This document shows positions 4,470-6,836 of a stretch of 6,836 bases of DNA, one piece after another. A program made the position numbers and the translations under genes. The notes below the pieces were generated by a model. It saw nothing but the letters and a program-made list of their open reading frames with translations, ran no database searches and was not told the DNA's origin. The stretch is from Planctomycetota bacterium (lineage in GTDB: Bacteria; Planctomycetota; Phycisphaerae; UBA1845), in assembly GCA_022567365.1 (NCBI GenBank), contig JADFHG010000209.1, forward strand, positions 1 through 6,836. Direction: 5' to 3'. How positions within the stretch are numbered: position 1 is the first letter of the stretch; each line of letters starts with the position of its first letter.

Positions 4470-6836
4470 ATGACACGGACTGGACAGCCCGATCGGCACG
4501 CACCCAAGGTGTTCATCAGCTACAGCCACAAAGACAAGAAGTGGATGGACCGGCTTGTGACGCACCTTGGTGTCCTCGGGAGCCAGGGCCTTATCGACGT
4601 GTGGGATGACCGGCAGATCGGCGCGGGCCAGGACTGGGAAGAGAAAATCGAGTCCGCAATGGGCACGTGCGCGGTCGCCGTCCTGCTCGTCTCGGCCGAC
4701 TTCCTCACCTCCAAGTTCGTCCTTCGCAAGGAGATCCCAATACTGCTCGAGCGAGCCGAGGAAGAGGGCGTTCGCATGTTCCCCGTCATTCTTCGGGCAT
4801 GCACCTGGCAGCGGGTCTCCTGGCTTGCACGGATGCAATGTCGCCCGGAAGACGGCGAGCCGATCCTTGCGCCCGGGGTCGATGACCCAACGATCGATGC
4901 CGCGTTTGCCGAAATCGCAGATGAGATCGCGGACATCGTAGCACCCGAAACGCCGCCCGGTTCCGAGACCGGAAGCTCGACTTCGCAAAAAAGACGCGGA
5001 GGCCGACCTGCACCACCCGCCGACGGCCCGCCGCGGAACAACTTCGCCAGTGTCAGCGCCCTGTTCAACGAGGACTTTGTCGGTCGCGAGGCCATCCTGG
5101 CTGATCTGCACACGCGATTGCAACAAGGTGACGTCGCCCTGACACATGCGCTGCCCGACACCCGAGCGGCTGCGCAGGCGCTGCGGGGCGAGGGCGGGAT
5201 CGGCAAGACGCAGATCGCGATGCGCTACGCCTTCGAGCACGCGGACGACTACGACGGGACGTGGTGGATGGACGCCTCGCGGCCCGCGATGGACGCGTCG
5301 GCTGCGAAGCTCGCGACGGTGCTCGGTATGGCGCCAGGCCCGCAGGAGACGCCCGAGATCATCGCTGGCAGGATCCGCGAGAAACTCTCGAAGGGAAGGC
5401 ACCTGCTGATCCTCGACAACCTCGAAGAGCCCGAGCGTCTGGGCGAGTTTCTGCTGCAGCCGCCCGGGCGGGTGCTGATCACGACGCGGCTGGGGTCGCT
5501 GCCGACGGGGCAAGTACACCAGGTCGCTATCTCGATCTTCGAGCGACACGAGTCGATCGCCCTGCTGCGAAAGCACCGGCCGGACCTTGAGGACACTGCC
5601 CACGATGAAGCGTTGGGTCTGGTGGCCGAGGCGCTGGGCGATCACGCGCTGGCCGTCGCGCTGGGCGCGTCGTATCTCCGCAAGCGGGCGAGCGTCACAC
5701 CGGGCGAGCTGCTTGAGCGTTTGCAGCGGGCGAACCTTGGCGAGAAGGCGCACGTCTTTGCCAAGATGGACGCCGGTGAGCACGCGGCCGGTTATGCGCT
5801 GAGCGTCGCCAAGTCGCTGGGCCTGCACCTGCCGGACTTTCGCGACACGCCGGCGATGGCGCTGCTCACCCTGGCCGCCCTGTGCCATCCGGATGACATT
5901 CCCGTCGAGCTGTTCGTGGATTGCACGGAGTTGGACCAGGAGCAGGTCGAGGATTGGCTCGAGAAGCTCGCCGATGTGTCGATCATCCGCTACGACGCCA
6001 AGGGCGTGCAGGTTCACCGACTCATGCAGGAGGTCGTTCGGGCCGAGGTCGGGGAGGACGTTTGCCGGACCGTGATTGCGAAGCTCGTGGAGGGGTTGAA
6101 CGCTCGATTCGCAGAGGACAATGATCCGACCTTATGGGCGATTCAGGATGGGTACGCCTCCCACGCCGAGTCCTGTATCGAGCACGCCGAACGCTTGGAT
6201 GTGACCGAAGGCACAGGACTGCTTGCCAACCAGTTGGGCCTGTACCACAAGAACCGCGCGCGATTCGATACTGCACTCGCCCTGTTCCGCACGGCCGAAC
6301 GAATCCACCGCAAGGCCTTTGGTGACGAGCACCCGGAGGTGGCGATCGACGTCAACAACATCGGGGAATTGCTCCGGACCAAGGGCGACCTGGACGGGGC
6401 GCTCAAGTGCTATCGCGAGGCCGAACGGATCGGCCGAAAGGCCTTCGGCGACGTGCACCCCAGTGTGGCGGTTTTCGTCAACAACATCGGGATGGTGCTC
6501 CATACCAAGGGCGACCTGGACGGGGCGCTCGAGTGCTTCCGCGAGGCGGAGCGGATCGACCGCAAGGCCTTCGGCGACGAGCACCCGGAGGTGGCGACCG
6601 ACGTCAACAACATCGGGGGCGTGCTCCAGGACAAGGGCGACCTGGACGGGGCGCTCGAGTGCTTCCGCGAGGCGGAGCGGATCGACCGCAAGGCCTTCGG
6701 CGACGAGCACCCGAACGTGGCGATCCGCGTCAACAACATCGGGGGCGTGCTCTTCGCCAGAGGCGATCTTGCGGGCGCGCAGGAGAAGATGACCGAGGCG
6801 TTTCGGATCCTTGTGCGGACCTACGGTCCGCGGTCG
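4470..6836 (+). CDS. TIR - NB-ARC - TPR protein (STAND NTPase, predicted defence), 3' end outside window
   Basis: The frame is open for 789 codons from ATG 4470 to the right edge; the preceding in-frame stop is TGA 4413 and no other start lies between. The TIR domain covers about 13-155: KVFISYSHKDKKW, then LIDVWDDRQIGAGQDW, then VAVLLVSADFLTSKFVLRKEI, where E88 sits where the catalytic Glu of NAD-cleaving TIR domains is found. A Pro/Gly/Ser-rich linker (158-190) leads to NB-ARC: FVGREAIL near 203-210, Walker A GEGGIGKT 240-247, Walker B LLILDN 312-317, VLITTR 335-340 and ALGDHALAVAL 388-398, with a winged-helix-like region around 500-545 (VSIIRYDAKGVQVHRLMQE). From about 582 come TPRs with the FGDEHPEVA...NNIG pattern. 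Expected role: ligand sensing by the TPRs, ATP-driven oligomerisation, then NAD depletion by TIR, as in bacterial NLR-like immunity. The architecture is clear; the trigger and the anti-phage role are inference. Confidence 0.9.
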   Translation, partial: MTRTGQPDRHAPKVFISYSHKDKKWMDRLVTHLGVLGSQGLIDVWDDRQIGAGQDWEEKIESAMGTCAVAVLLVSADFLTSKFVLRKEIPILLERAEEEGVRMFPVILRACTWQRVSWLARMQCRPEDGEPILAPGVDDPTIDAAFAEIADEIADIVAPETPPGSETGSSTSQKRRGGRPAPPADGPPRNNFASVSALFNEDFVGREAILADLHTRLQQGDVALTHALPDTRAAAQALRGEGGIGKTQIAMRYAFEHADDYDGTWWMDASRPAMDASAAKLATVLGMAPGPQETPEIIAGRIREKLSKGRHLLILDNLEEPERLGEFLLQPPGRVLITTRLGSLPTGQVHQVAISIFERHESIALLRKHRPDLEDTAHDEALGLVAEALGDHALAVALGASYLRKRASVTPGELLERLQRANLGEKAHVFAKMDAGEHAAGYALSVAKSLGLHLPDFRDTPAMALLTLAALCHPDDIPVELFVDCTELDQEQVEDWLEKLADVSIIRYDAKGVQVHRLMQEVVRAEVGEDVCRTVIAKLVEGLNARFAEDNDPTLWAIQDGYASHAESCIEHAERLDVTEGTGLLANQLGLYHKNRARFDTALALFRTAERIHRKAFGDEHPEVAIDVNNIGELLRTKGDLDGALKCYREAERIGRKAFGDVHPSVAVFVNNIGMVLHTKGDLDGALECFREAERIDRKAFGDEHPEVATDVNNIGGVLQDKGDLDGALECFREAERIDRKAFGDEHPNVAIRVNNIGGVLFARGDLAGAQEKMTEAFRILVRTYGPRS
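6255..6836 (+). repeat. Tandem 126-bp repeats encoding 42-residue TPR units
   Basis: Units start at 6255, 6381, 6507 and 6633, with a partial diverging fifth at 6759. Each encodes a 42-residue TPR of the kinesin-light-chain style: KGDLDGALECFREAERI followed by RKAFGDEHPEVA and VNNIGGVL. The period is exact, with AAGGCC recurring at 6312, 6438, 6564 and 6690. Units three and four are identical over 81 bases (6507-6587 and 6633-6713), while the first unit is clearly more diverged. Identity at wobble positions indicates recent duplication or gene conversion, not selection on protein alone. The array continues towards or past the window edge. Confidence 0.9.

Noticed and set aside
4275..6017. Long - strand open frame upstream of the small membrane protein
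   Set aside because: Only the 3924-4274 part looks like protein. The rest is antisense to the TIR-NB-ARC gene, Arg/Gln-rich and motif-free.
6132..6710. Repetitive - strand open frame with LVAEGLAVDPLRLAEALERP units
   Set aside because: It looks regular only because it is the complement of the 126-bp TPR repeats on the + strand.
6255..6836. CRISPR-like array
   Set aside because: The 126-bp units have no unique spacers and are in-frame TPR coding repeats.

Overview
The window is GC-rich, densely coding bacterial DNA. The gene set (MoxR ATPase, DUF58 protein, and a VWA protein with a BatA-type N-terminus, all on the + strand) and the palindromic repeats in the gaps look most like a planctomycete, possibly Phycisphaerae-like. 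That assignment is an inference from gene content and style; no marker gene is present.

Layout: (1) 1-318, C-terminal end of a MoxR-family AAA+ ATPase that enters from the left edge. (2) 319-567, a gap holding an imperfect 19-bp tandem repeat, a 15-bp palindrome and a long 26-bp-arm inverted repeat. (3) 568-1470, a complete DUF58 protein. (4) 1471-1660, a gap almost filled by a 135-bp element with inverted ends and three small hairpins. (5) 1661-3715, a large membrane-anchored VWA protein starting at TTG. (6) 3716-4274, on the - strand and convergent with the VWA gene, a small two-helix membrane protein (DUF3592-like in style) whose reading frame is cut by a TAG codon but continues in the same frame with protein-like sequence. 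It is probably a decaying gene. (7) 4275-4469, a divergent intergenic region with a plausible promoter. (8) 4470 to the right edge, the start of a TIR - NB-ARC - TPR protein, open at the 3' end. It is the largest gene and the most interesting one.

Genes in parts 1-5 form the familiar MoxR/DUF58/VWA module, in which a MoxR ATPase is thought to act as a chaperone for proteins with metal-binding VWA domains at the membrane. The last gene is unrelated. It has the layout of a bacterial NLR-like (STAND) immune protein: an N-terminal TIR domain as likely NAD-cleaving effector, a central NTPase switch, and a C-terminal array of 42-residue TPRs as likely sensor. The repeat copies are nearly identical in DNA, which points to recent expansion. 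No RNA gene, CRISPR array or transposase gene was seen.
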